A stretch of DNA of 64,000 nt, taken from assembly GCA_937959265.1 (NCBI GenBank), contig CALGMA010000016.1, positions 1 through 64,000 on the forward strand. The letters are read 5' to 3'. Below, piece after piece: positions 18,047 through 26,456 of the stretch. A program made the position numbers and the translations under genes. Each line of letters starts with the position of its first letter. Position 1 is the first letter of the stretch. The notes beneath the pieces were generated by a model. The model had not been told where the DNA came from, ran no database searches, and saw nothing but the letters and a program-made list of their open reading frames with translations. Origin of the DNA: an uncultured Anaerolineae bacterium. Lineage in GTDB: Bacteria; Chloroflexota; Anaerolineae; J036; Brachytrichaceae.

Positions 18047-18946
18047 TCACGCCATCCCAAAACGCCCGCGCAGGAAGTCCGCCCAACCATGAAGGATGGC
18101 GCGGCGCTGAGCAGACTTATGGCGCCACTTCGGCTTGATGGTATAGCTGAGCCAGGTGCGACCATCTTGCAAGAGCGCGGCATGTAGCCAGGCCGTTCGT
18201 GGCGCGCGGGTCAACTTGAGGAAGAGCAGACGGTTGCGAGTCATGTAGTAGGCAATTCGTGCCGAATCGGCTTGTTTGGCGGGTTCAATCTTATGCCATA
18301 TCACGCTGCTGGGCACATAGACGATCCGCCAGCCGGCCCGCCTAATGCGAATGCACCATTCGGTCTCCTCGTAATACATGAAGAAGCGCGGATCGAGCAA
18401 CCCGGCCTGACGAATCGCCTCGACGCGTGCCAATAGTGCGCAACCGCTGACGAAATCCACCTCGCGTGAGCAGTCGAATCGGCTGTCATCTAGCTCATCG
18501 AGGCCAATCATGCGCGTGGTGCCTCGTTGCCAATCCACCTCGCCGCCGATCGAGTACAAGCGGTCTTTTGGCGCAAAGTAATACATTTTGGGCCCGGCGA
18601 CGCCAATCGTGTGGTCTTCTTCGCATGCCTGGACAAGTTCAGTTACAAAATCCGACGCTACTTCGGTGTCATTGTTGAGCAGGAGCACGTAGTCGTAGCC
18701 ATGCTCCAAAGCATAGCGGAGGCCGACGTTGTTGCCTTCAGCGTAACCAAGGTTGCTGCCTGTCTCGATCACCTTCACATCGGGGAAACACTCACGCACC
18801 CGCGCAGGCGTGCCATCGCTCGAGGCATTGTCCACGATCAGCACATCGGCCGGCGCGTAGTCCAACTTACTCAGCGAAGCCAGACACGCCAACGTCAGCT
18901 CAATGCCGTTGTAGCAGAGCACAATGATGAGCACGCTAGGCGACAT
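18047..18946 (-). CDS. Glycosyltransferase family 2, rhamnosyltransferase-like
   Basis: A protein of 299 residues. It shows VDNASSDGT at residues 38-46, the DXD-type NNDT at 91-94 and the ETEWCIRIRRAGWRI block near residue 195, all as expected for this GT2 subgroup. The ATG at 18946 overlaps the end of the upstream GT4 gene by 11 bases, indicating translational coupling. A start seven codons upstream is possible but would lengthen the overlap. It is the partner of the GT4 gene downstream in the second copy of the duplicated GT4-GT2 arrangement. Confidence 0.9.
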   Translation of the reverse strand: MSPSVLIIVLCYNGIELTLACLASLSKLDYAPADVLIVDNASSDGTPARVRECFPDVKVIETGSNLGYAEGNNVGLRYALEHGYDYVLLLNNDTEVASDFVTELVQACEEDHTIGVAGPKMYYFAPKDRLYSIGGEVDWQRGTTRMIGLDELDDSRFDCSREVDFVSGCALLARVEAIRQAGLLDPRFFMYYEETEWCIRIRRAGWRIVYVPSSVIWHKIEPAKQADSARIAYYMTRNRLLFLKLTRAPRTAWLHAALLQDGRTWLSYTIKPKWRHKSAQRRAILHGWADFLRGRFGMA

Positions 18947-20279
18947 GACCGACCGGCCTGGATGCAATGGCTTGCTGATAAATGGACAGCAACTCGTTCA
19001 TCTCGTCGTCAATGCTGCGCGGCGTGGGCGAGGTGACTGCTCCTTGACGCAACCGGGCGAGCAGATGGGGATCGTCAATCAGCCGTTGTAGCTGGCGGGC
19101 GAGATCGCTCGCGCTGCCGGCGGCGAAGTGCAACCCATCCACCCCATCCTGCACCAGTTCGGCCATACCGCCGATGTTCGCCGTGATGACGGGCGTGCCA
19201 GCCGAAAGCGACTCCAGGATAACCAACGGGCTGTTTTCGAACCAGATCGAAGGCACGACCAGTGCCGAGAGGCGCTTCATCACCTCGGCAACGCGGACGT
19301 TCTCGAACGGCCCCTCGAAATGAATGTGTGCGTCGCCGCCAGCCAGCGACTTGAGTTGTGTGACGTAGGTTGGATTCGATTTTAGATTGCCATAGACGTA
19401 CAACTCGACTTGGCGTGTACCTCGATTCAACGATCTAAATGCCTGGATCAGCAGATGCACGCCCTTGTGGTGGGCGATCTGACCGATGTAGCCGACGCGC
19501 ACTACATCGTCTGGCGGCGGCGTAGGTGTAGCACGGAAGCGCGCAAGGTCGAAGCCAAAGCGTACGACGTGCAACCGTTCAGGGTCAACGATCTCGCCCA
19601 AGTAACGTGCCAGAAAGTGTGAAGGGGATATGATCGCCTGGGGTAGCCGAATTGCTTCGGCCAGGAGCGCCCGGCGATCAGCGATCAACTCAGTGTCGCT
19701 CTCTAGACCGACTGCTTGCATGAAACGGCCGAACAGACCGAGCGACAGGCGGTTCATTATCAAGCGATATTGCCGCTCTTCCGCGTAACGACACCAAGCA
19801 CAGCTGGCTGGATTCTCGGGAATCGCACCGCATAACATCCCATCGCTGCGCAGCAATGTGTGGCGTGGACATAGGAACCAGTAGTCGTGCAAGGTAAGGA
19901 CGCTCGGCACACCCGCATTGGCGGCCTCGAACAGTGGGCCTACGCCTAGCAGATATCCGGCATGAAAATGGATCAGATCGGGGCGCGCATCGCGCAGGTA
20001 GCCGGCAAACCACGCGCGCAGTGGCGCACTGTCGAACGTCCATCGCTTGCGCTGCGGCGCGTGCATCAAGTCGTAGCTCAAGCGCCACACGCGTAGATCG
20101 TCGTAGTAATCGAACCAGGCTGCTACCCGATCCGGCTCGCCCGTCTCGATGGACTCGAGGCACACGACCTCGACGTCGCAGCCATGCTTTTGCAGCCAAT
20201 GCGCCAGCCGATGCACATGCTGTTCGCCGCCCGCGGTATAACGCGGTGGGAAGTGGTGAACCGGCAAGACGACCTTCAT
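18936..20279 (-). CDS. Glycosyltransferase, GT4-like
   Basis: A protein of 447 residues with a GT-B fold. The N-terminus (HHFPPRYTAGGEQHVHRLAH) has the glycine-rich acceptor loop and the C-terminal half carries SIWFENSPLVILESLSAG then GMAELVQDGVDGL. A middle segment has four cysteines (CPRHTLLRSDGMLCG and CAWC) that resemble a small metal-binding insert seen in some family 4 enzymes. It lies 32 bp downstream of the deacetylase-like gene and overlaps the next gene by 11 bases. The sugar is unknown. Confidence 0.9.
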   Translation of the reverse strand: MKVVLPVHHFPPRYTAGGEQHVHRLAHWLQKHGCDVEVVCLESIETGEPDRVAAWFDYYDDLRVWRLSYDLMHAPQRKRWTFDSAPLRAWFAGYLRDARPDLIHFHAGYLLGVGPLFEAANAGVPSVLTLHDYWFLCPRHTLLRSDGMLCGAIPENPASCAWCRYAEERQYRLIMNRLSLGLFGRFMQAVGLESDTELIADRRALLAEAIRLPQAIISPSHFLARYLGEIVDPERLHVVRFGFDLARFRATPTPPPDDVVRVGYIGQIAHHKGVHLLIQAFRSLNRGTRQVELYVYGNLKSNPTYVTQLKSLAGGDAHIHFEGPFENVRVAEVMKRLSALVVPSIWFENSPLVILESLSAGTPVITANIGGMAELVQDGVDGLHFAAGSASDLARQLQRLIDDPHLLARLRQGAVTSPTPRSIDDEMNELLSIYQQAIASRPVGHVA

Positions 20280-20311
20280 ATAGCAGGTATAGAGCTTATG
20301 GCAAGCGCTGA

Positions 20312-22516
20312 TTACTGGTTGCGTCGCATGAAGGGTAGATAGACCTTAGGGGGCAACTCCACCTTCACTGTGACCGTCGTCTCTTGAACGCTGGCAGCGT
20401 TTCGCGCGGTCACTCTCACGACGTAGAGGCCCTGGTCCGGACCATAGTCCCGATAGATGTGTGAGGTGGTCATACCGCTACCGAGTGCACCGTCGCCGAA
20501 GTCCCAGCGGACGATCACGTTCGTGCCCGAAGCGACGGTAGCCGTGAAAGCCATCGTTTCGCCGAGCTTCTTCGGGCTGTCGCTGATAGCCGATAAGCCG
20601 GTAATCGGCTCGTCAACCACATAGCGCGCGACCACTGTGTGGTTGTCTGCCGACATGCTGACGAAGGCAAAGTCTTCGGCCTTAACCAGGCCGACGTTGA
20701 AGCTGACCGGTGCACCGTCAACGGTGACCGACTGCAGGCTGCGATTGTTGTAGATCGTGGGGATCAACGCCGTCAACGTCACCCCCGGCGTCGCCGTGAC
20801 CGCTGCTTTGAACGACAGCGTCGCCGTCGCTTCGTCCCAGGCGATGTCGGTGAACCTGGCTGCGCGTCGCGCCTCGACGAAATTCAACCACTCCATCGCG
20901 CTCAAGTTTGGGACGTCGCGCTGGCGCGCGTAATCCAGCAGCGACTCGAAGACGTAACGCGCATCCCCGTAGTTCGAGTAGTCCAGTTGCGTCATCGTCG
21001 TCAGGGCGGCATAGTCGCGCTGGATGCTTGCATCCAGTTGTCTTTGCACCAGGTCAAGCACCATAGACATGCTGTGCTGCTCGACCGAGCCCGGGATGCT
21101 CCAGAAGAGCTGCACGTCGGAGATCTGTGTGGGCTGCTGATACACCGGTAACACGACGCCATCGGTGCGGACGAAGCGCATCGGCAGGCCGCTGCCTGTG
21201 ATGTAGCCGCGCGGCCAACGGCCGTCAGGCAGGCGCGTCCACGCACCGCGATGCGCGTAGCTGAAATCCATCTTGTAGCCGTAGCTAGACGCAACCTCGG
21301 CGCCGCCGGTCCAGCCTTCCCATACTAGCCCCATAGTGCGGTATATCGGCGCAGGCGAGGATCCGAACCGGGTGAGAAAGTAGCTTGTGAAAGCCGCGAA
21401 GCCCTGAGACAAATTGGCAATCGGGTATGCCCCGGTTGGATCGTTGAATTGCGCAGGCGGATGGATGCTGAACTCATGCCCCTGGGCGCGCATTGCATTC
21501 AAGTCGGCTAGGGTGAGTTCGTTGAAAGTCAAGAAGAGACTGCTCTTGCCGCCCTTCGCCGCGATGTAATCAGCGTAGTTGCGGAAGTAATCAGTCGGAT
21601 TCGCAGCCGTATCGGCCGTGAGCAACAAGACGGATTTTGCCGTTTCGGGGAAATACCACCACTGAGGCAGCGGGCGCGACGGCGATACCAGCCGCTTCAC
21701 CAAGGCCGCAAATAGCCGTTGCTGCTCATCCGCCTGAGGGATGGGGATGCGCGTAACGTCCAACCAGGGCGTGCCCCCCGACGCTGCTTGAAACAGATCG
21801 GTCGTCCTGAAACCGTTGCCGTCCACGTCTACGTCGGCCAACGCCGGATTACCCTGCCGGATATACGCGATGTTGCGTGCAAGGTCGTAGGTGAACGCAA
21901 CCGCCTGGCCGGATCCAAACGTATTGCTGACTACGGCCGGATAGTTCGTCACGCTGTCCAGCGCAGCCGAGTTATGCACGTTTGCGATCACGCTGCCACC
22001 TTGTAGGTTGTAGAGATCTATTGCACCGTGAATTTGTATGGTCTCCGTCGCAAGGCCGACGGCCAGCAACTCCGGCGCACTGATGCGCAGATAACCGCCC
22101 TGACGCGTCGAGGGGGTGCTGGCCAACCCGAACACGCTGGCCAGCTTCGAATCCGGGCGCATGGCGACCAGACGTCCACCGTTCTGTACGTAGGTTGAGA
22201 AGAGTGCAGCTTGAGCATCGCTCAGCGCTGTCTCGGTCAAGATGACGACATCACGCCCGCTGAGATCGCCGGCAGCCAGGCTGGCCAGCGCGGCTGTATC
22301 AAAGGCGTTCAAACCCTCGGCGCGAACGATCTCCTCCAGGTAATCGCCGAAGGGTGCCTGGGGTGTGTTGTTCTTGACCAACAGGATCGGCTGAGATGAA
22401 CCTGAGGACAGAGCCAGTTTCGGCTGCGGGACACCGGCAAATAGAGCGAAAAGGATAACGATGAAGGCGACGATCAGCAGCGTGAATGTTTTGTGTAGAT
22501 AGGCGACTCTCTTCAT
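20312..22516 (-). CDS. Secreted polysaccharide deacetylase-like protein with PKD domain and YLPF tail
   Basis: A protein of 734 residues. An N-terminal hydrophobic segment (about residues 8-30) acts as signal or anchor. Then come a glutamine-amidotransferase-like alpha/beta region with a DVVILTETA core, and a NodB-like deacetylase region at about 285-480. In that region the usual TFDD metal motif appears as TADTA and the H-x-x-x-H motif as HEFSIHP. Near the C-terminus is a PKD domain (VRWDFGDG, then SHIYRDYG). The protein ends in KVYLPFMRRNQ. The altered motifs suggest reduced or different chemistry. The ATG at 22516 is preferred over an upstream TTG. Probably acts outside the cell on the glycan made by this cluster (inference). 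Confidence 0.82.
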   Translation of the reverse strand: MKRVAYLHKTFTLLIVAFIVILFALFAGVPQPKLALSSGSSQPILLVKNNTPQAPFGDYLEEIVRAEGLNAFDTAALASLAAGDLSGRDVVILTETALSDAQAALFSTYVQNGGRLVAMRPDSKLASVFGLASTPSTRQGGYLRISAPELLAVGLATETIQIHGAIDLYNLQGGSVIANVHNSAALDSVTNYPAVVSNTFGSGQAVAFTYDLARNIAYIRQGNPALADVDVDGNGFRTTDLFQAASGGTPWLDVTRIPIPQADEQQRLFAALVKRLVSPSRPLPQWWYFPETAKSVLLLTADTAANPTDYFRNYADYIAAKGGKSSLFLTFNELTLADLNAMRAQGHEFSIHPPAQFNDPTGAYPIANLSQGFAAFTSYFLTRFGSSPAPIYRTMGLVWEGWTGGAEVASSYGYKMDFSYAHRGAWTRLPDGRWPRGYITGSGLPMRFVRTDGVVLPVYQQPTQISDVQLFWSIPGSVEQHSMSMVLDLVQRQLDASIQRDYAALTTMTQLDYSNYGDARYVFESLLDYARQRDVPNLSAMEWLNFVEARRAARFTDIAWDEATATLSFKAAVTATPGVTLTALIPTIYNNRSLQSVTVDGAPVSFNVGLVKAEDFAFVSMSADNHTVVARYVVDEPITGLSAISDSPKKLGETMAFTATVASGTNVIVRWDFGDGALGSGMTTSHIYRDYGPDQGLYVVRVTARNAASVQETTVTVKVELPPKVYLPFMRRNQ

Positions 22517-22633
22517 TATTTTCTCGAACAAGACTCAGAGCATTCTGTAGTGATACATCACTGCACCGATTGATAGTTCACAATGTCTCACGTTTAGAAA
22601 GTCGCTACCTGACGACAACCCTGCAAATGAATA

Positions 22634-23569
22634 CTAACGCGAAAACGAATGCGCCGTCTTCGCCAGCCCTTCGGCCAACGGTACATTCGCCGACCATCCC
22701 AGTTCGCGGCGAGCCTTCGCAGGGTCGAGGCAGCTCTGCCGGACTTCGCCTGGCTTCGCTGGCCCGTGCACCTCTGGCAACGCATATCCCGTGACCTGCG
22801 CCAGATGCGCGAAGACGGTATTCACGTCAGCAGTCACTCCGGTGCCGATGTTGTAGATGCCGCTGCCGCGCGTTGCGGCGAGCAAGTTTGCCCACGCTAC
22901 ATCTTCGACATACACGAAGTCGCGTGTCTGTCGGCCGTCGCCGTTGATGATTGCTTGCTCGCCTCGCAACATCTTTGCAGCAAAGATGGCGACGACGCCG
23001 GCTTCCCCTTTCGCATTCTGCCGCGGCCCGTAGACATTGCCATAGCGCAAGGCGCAGTAGTCCAGTCCGTAGTTGTGCTTGTAGCTCGCCAGATAGTATT
23101 CGCAGGCGAGTTTGCTGACGCCGTAGAAGTCCAACGGGCGTGCATCGGCGTCCTCGGGCGTCGGAATGTGGTCGGTCTCGCCGTAAATCGCACCGCCTGT
23201 CGAGGCAAAGATCACCCTGCGTGCGCCATGTCGCCGCGCTGCTTCCAGCACACGGATGGTGCCGATGATGTTGACATCGGCGTAGAGATCAGGGCATGTC
23301 AGGCTTTGCCGTACGTCGGCCAAAGCGGCTTGATGCGAAACGACGACCGGCTTCTCGGCAGCGAAGATGCGCTCCAAGGCTTCCACGTCGCGGATGTCGG
23401 CCTGGTAGAGGCGTGCACGCGGGTTGACGTTGGCCGGATCCCCGCTGTGCATGTTATCAATCACTGCTACTTCGTAGCCTGCCTCGATGAATGCATCTAC
23501 CACGTGCGAGCCGATGAAGCCCGCGCCACCGGTCACGATTACGTTATCCGCCATGTCTTGATTATTCAT
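22634..23569 (-). CDS. NAD-dependent sugar-nucleotide epimerase (UDP-glucose 4-epimerase-like SDR)
   Basis: A protein of 311 residues of the extended SDR family: GGAGFIGS at residues 14-21, the catalytic Y149-x-x-x-K153 in YGVSK, and RYGNVYGPRQ. This combination is typical of short UDP-hexose 4-epimerases, which interconvert gluco and galacto forms. Related dehydratases share the motifs, so the substrate is probable, not proven. The ATG at 23569 starts the frame; a second ATG five codons on is also possible. Gaps of about 100 bp on both sides separate it from neighbours on the same strand. Confidence 0.88.
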   Translation of the reverse strand: MNNQDMADNVIVTGGAGFIGSHVVDAFIEAGYEVAVIDNMHSGDPANVNPRARLYQADIRDVEALERIFAAEKPVVVSHQAALADVRQSLTCPDLYADVNIIGTIRVLEAARRHGARRVIFASTGGAIYGETDHIPTPEDADARPLDFYGVSKLACEYYLASYKHNYGLDYCALRYGNVYGPRQNAKGEAGVVAIFAAKMLRGEQAIINGDGRQTRDFVYVEDVAWANLLAATRGSGIYNIGTGVTADVNTVFAHLAQVTGYALPEVHGPAKPGEVRQSCLDPAKARRELGWSANVPLAEGLAKTAHSFSR

Positions 23570-23672
23570 AGCTCGGCATCGGCGAATAGCCGACGCCGAG
23601 TTTACGAAGCTTCGCTGCGCTGAAAACCGATTTCGAAGCTTTCGGGTTTCTCAGTCACGAGATGCGATGAGA

Positions 23673-26456
23673 CTATCGCCGGCGCATGAACATCAATCCG
23701 ATCACCGCACCTGTCACAACGACGATCGCCGCGATGCCGGCGCTGATCAGCAACAAATTGGCGCCGAGCGGGCTCGAATCCGGCGCTTCCAACGGTAGGG
23801 TCGTCGGTGCCGATTCAGTGTTCGGCGCTTCTGTCGGTAGCAGGACCGGAGTCGGCGTCGGTGCTGGTGGAGGGAGTGGCGTGAAGGTCGGCAATGGCAC
23901 CAGCTCGACCGGCGCGACCCGCCGGGAGATCGCGACGGACTCCCAGACGCCGGCACCGTTCGGTTTCAACTCGAACAGGCGCATGACGAGCTGCAACAGA
24001 CCGCTACGTGCTACCAACACGCTGGCCGCGGTATTCCCTGGCACCGCCGTCTGGCCCATGCTGAACTCGTCCACCGGCCCCCACCCCTGACCATTCCACT
24101 GAGTGAACAACAGCCGGGCCTGGCCGCCCGAGCCGGTCGAGAGCGCCGTCAGATAGAGCTGACCGTTCTCATTGCCGGCCGGTGCGCTGCCGCCGGTCAC
24201 ATTCTCGAACCCCGGCACGGGAACCGCCTGTGACCAGCGTGCCCCGCTGTCTCCGGACACCTGGTACCAGGTGGCGCTCGTCTGCGATACGCTACCGATC
24301 CGGCGTGCGACATTCCACGTCAACACCACGACGCCGGGCTCGGCTAATGCGACGCGCGGTATATCCACTTCGCCTTGCGCAACGAGCAACGGCGCGGACC
24401 AGGTCTTGCCTCTATCTAGCGAGCGCGCGTAATACACGGCGCGTGAGCCGGTCGTGCCCGGAAGGACGGTCTGCAGCCACACAGCGTGCAACGTCTCGTT
24501 CACCGGGTCCAGTGCAATGCGAGGCTGGTCAATCGCATCCCAATTCTGAGTTGCGCCGTCCACGATGAGGATTGGCTCCGACCATGTGCCGCCGTCGTCA
24601 TCGGAGCGCACCAGATACACGCCACGTAACTCATTGAAGGGGATCGTGTAGATCACATAGAGTACCTGGCCGCGCGGATCGGCGATGATGTTGGGCGCGC
24701 CGCCAATGGGCGTAAGCGCCGGCAGCGGCTGCGGTTGTGCCCAGCCACTCGATACGTTCGCATCCCGTGCGAAAGCCCGGCTGTAGAAAGGTCGGCCAGA
24801 TGGGCCACCGCTCCACACCAGGTGCAGGCGCGACGTGTTCGCATTGGCGTTGACGGCCAGGCTCGGTGCATCGAGCTTCGCCATCACGACGCTCGGATCG
24901 GCACTCGCGCTGTTGCGTTCCACACGCAGGATGGTGGCCGGCGAGAGGAAACGGCCACCTTTGAAGACAGCGAGGTCCAGACGATTAGCCGGCGAAGCAG
25001 CGCTGTCCGCGCGCGACCAGAGGGCATAGATCTGGCCATCTTCATCCGCCGCGATAGCGACGTGCTGCGTCGTCTCCGAAGCTGCGCGGCGCATTTCATC
25101 TTCTTGCGCCGTGCGAGCGGTGGAGAGATTGATGGGCGGGTCCCAGCTTGCTTGCTCGACCGGCAAGAACCGCTCCAGGCTAGCGACGCTGTGCAGCCAC
25201 CAGACATCACCGCGCACGTCGCAGCCGATGGCAGCCAGGCTGTTATCGGCTAACGACATATTCAGGCAGCCCAAGATGCGCGTTCGCTGGGTAACGCTGT
25301 CCTGATAGCTCAATTGAATATCAGCCGGCTTCGACCAGTTTGCCCCGTCCCACGCTGCGAGCATGCCGTTTGTATCGGAGAGCGGTGTCTCACTGGCCGG
25401 CGTGCCAATGAACCACAGTTTGCCGTCGCTGCCAATGGTGAACGTCCATCGCGTCGGGCAGCGCTTGAGGTCACTAAGCACGCGCTCTGGCGGTGACCAC
25501 GTCTGCCCGCCGTCCGATGAGCGACGCTGGGTCATACCACAGCCCGGCGCAGTCGAATCGCGCCAGATCAGCAGAAACTCGCCGGCAGGCGTCACCGCGA
25601 CGCCGACCTGCGTCGCGATGCCAAACAGTTCGCTGACCGCGGCAATAGGCTGTGGCGTGCTCCACTTCAAACCGTTGTCGGTGGAACGGGCGAATTGGGC
25701 TTGATCTTCCGGCGACTGTCGCCAGGCGACGATGAGGTTGCCGATGCCGTCAGCAGCGACACCAACGCCAACGCTGCCCGGATCGGCTGTGCGGAAGTAG
25801 GTGGACGAGTACACCAGCGTGCGTTGGATAACTCCGCCGGTTCGCCGCACGTAATACACGCCGGCCGGTGAGCTCGGCGTCTGAGATGACTGAACATACG
25901 CCATGCGTAGCGTGCCGCTGATGTCAATGGACATGCTGCTGGCCAGGGCTCGATCCGTCAACCGCGGGCCTTGGCTCAAACGACCGTTGGGCGGCATGAA
26001 GGCATAGCGCAGCCCACGCTCGGTATCCAACCAGGTGACATGTACTGCGCCGGTGTTGTCTGCTGCCATGTTGAGTTGAGCCGGCGGCGCCAACGTCACT
26101 TTGTTGGTGCTGGGATCCCGCTTGCTCTCGCCGAAGAGAAATGGCACCGGCTGCGGCTTTGCCCAGAGCGCCTGTGTGCCGCTGATGACGCCGCGGGCGT
26201 AGCGCGCGCCGTCAATTGTGTCCCACCACAGTGCGTGTGCTACGTTGCCCGGTGCTAACGCGACAGCCGGGCGCGACGCCGAGCCGGACACGGAAAGGTT
26301 GGCCGGCACCGACCACAATGCCTCAGCTTGTGCCTGCGCTCGCTGATGCGTGCCTCCAGGCGGCGCAAATATCCCCGCCAGCGCTGCTGCGGTCATCGCA
26401 GCCAACGAGGCCAGAATGATCACTGCTCGAGAGCTGCGATGGCGCGTTCGATCCAT
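23673..26456 (-). CDS. Secreted BNR/Asp-box repeat protein with C-terminal membrane anchor
   Basis: A protein of 927 residues. A signal segment (AVIILASLAAMTAAALAGIFA) follows the start. The body holds at least five Asp-box motifs of the S-x-D-x-G-x-x-W type, for example STDNGLKW, SSDGGQTW, SDDDGGTW, SLDRGKTW and SGDSGARW, so the fold should be a beta-propeller like sialidases. I do not see a clear sialidase catalytic set. A proline/threonine-rich linker leads to one C-terminal hydrophobic helix and an MRRR end, so it is displayed on the outer face of the membrane. The ATG at 26456 has an AGGAGGAA ribosome binding site and overlaps the upstream gene by 37 bases. Role: carbohydrate binding or hydrolysis at the surface (inference). 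Confidence 0.85.
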   Translation of the reverse strand: MDRTRHRSSRAVIILASLAAMTAAALAGIFAPPGGTHQRAQAQAEALWSVPANLSVSGSASRPAVALAPGNVAHALWWDTIDGARYARGVISGTQALWAKPQPVPFLFGESKRDPSTNKVTLAPPAQLNMAADNTGAVHVTWLDTERGLRYAFMPPNGRLSQGPRLTDRALASSMSIDISGTLRMAYVQSSQTPSSPAGVYYVRRTGGVIQRTLVYSSTYFRTADPGSVGVGVAADGIGNLIVAWRQSPEDQAQFARSTDNGLKWSTPQPIAAVSELFGIATQVGVAVTPAGEFLLIWRDSTAPGCGMTQRRSSDGGQTWSPPERVLSDLKRCPTRWTFTIGSDGKLWFIGTPASETPLSDTNGMLAAWDGANWSKPADIQLSYQDSVTQRTRILGCLNMSLADNSLAAIGCDVRGDVWWLHSVASLERFLPVEQASWDPPINLSTARTAQEDEMRRAASETTQHVAIAADEDGQIYALWSRADSAASPANRLDLAVFKGGRFLSPATILRVERNSASADPSVVMAKLDAPSLAVNANANTSRLHLVWSGGPSGRPFYSRAFARDANVSSGWAQPQPLPALTPIGGAPNIIADPRGQVLYVIYTIPFNELRGVYLVRSDDDGGTWSEPILIVDGATQNWDAIDQPRIALDPVNETLHAVWLQTVLPGTTGSRAVYYARSLDRGKTWSAPLLVAQGEVDIPRVALAEPGVVVLTWNVARRIGSVSQTSATWYQVSGDSGARWSQAVPVPGFENVTGGSAPAGNENGQLYLTALSTGSGGQARLLFTQWNGQGWGPVDEFSMGQTAVPGNTAASVLVARSGLLQLVMRLFELKPNGAGVWESVAISRRVAPVELVPLPTFTPLPPPAPTPTPVLLPTEAPNTESAPTTLPLEAPDSSPLGANLLLISAGIAAIVVVTGAVIGLMFMRRR

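Noticed and set aside
22649..23623. A 324-codon plus-strand open frame opposite the UDP-glucose 4-epimerase-like gene
   Set aside because: The minus-strand frame has complete SDR motifs; the plus-strand translation has no recognisable domain and arises from codon bias.
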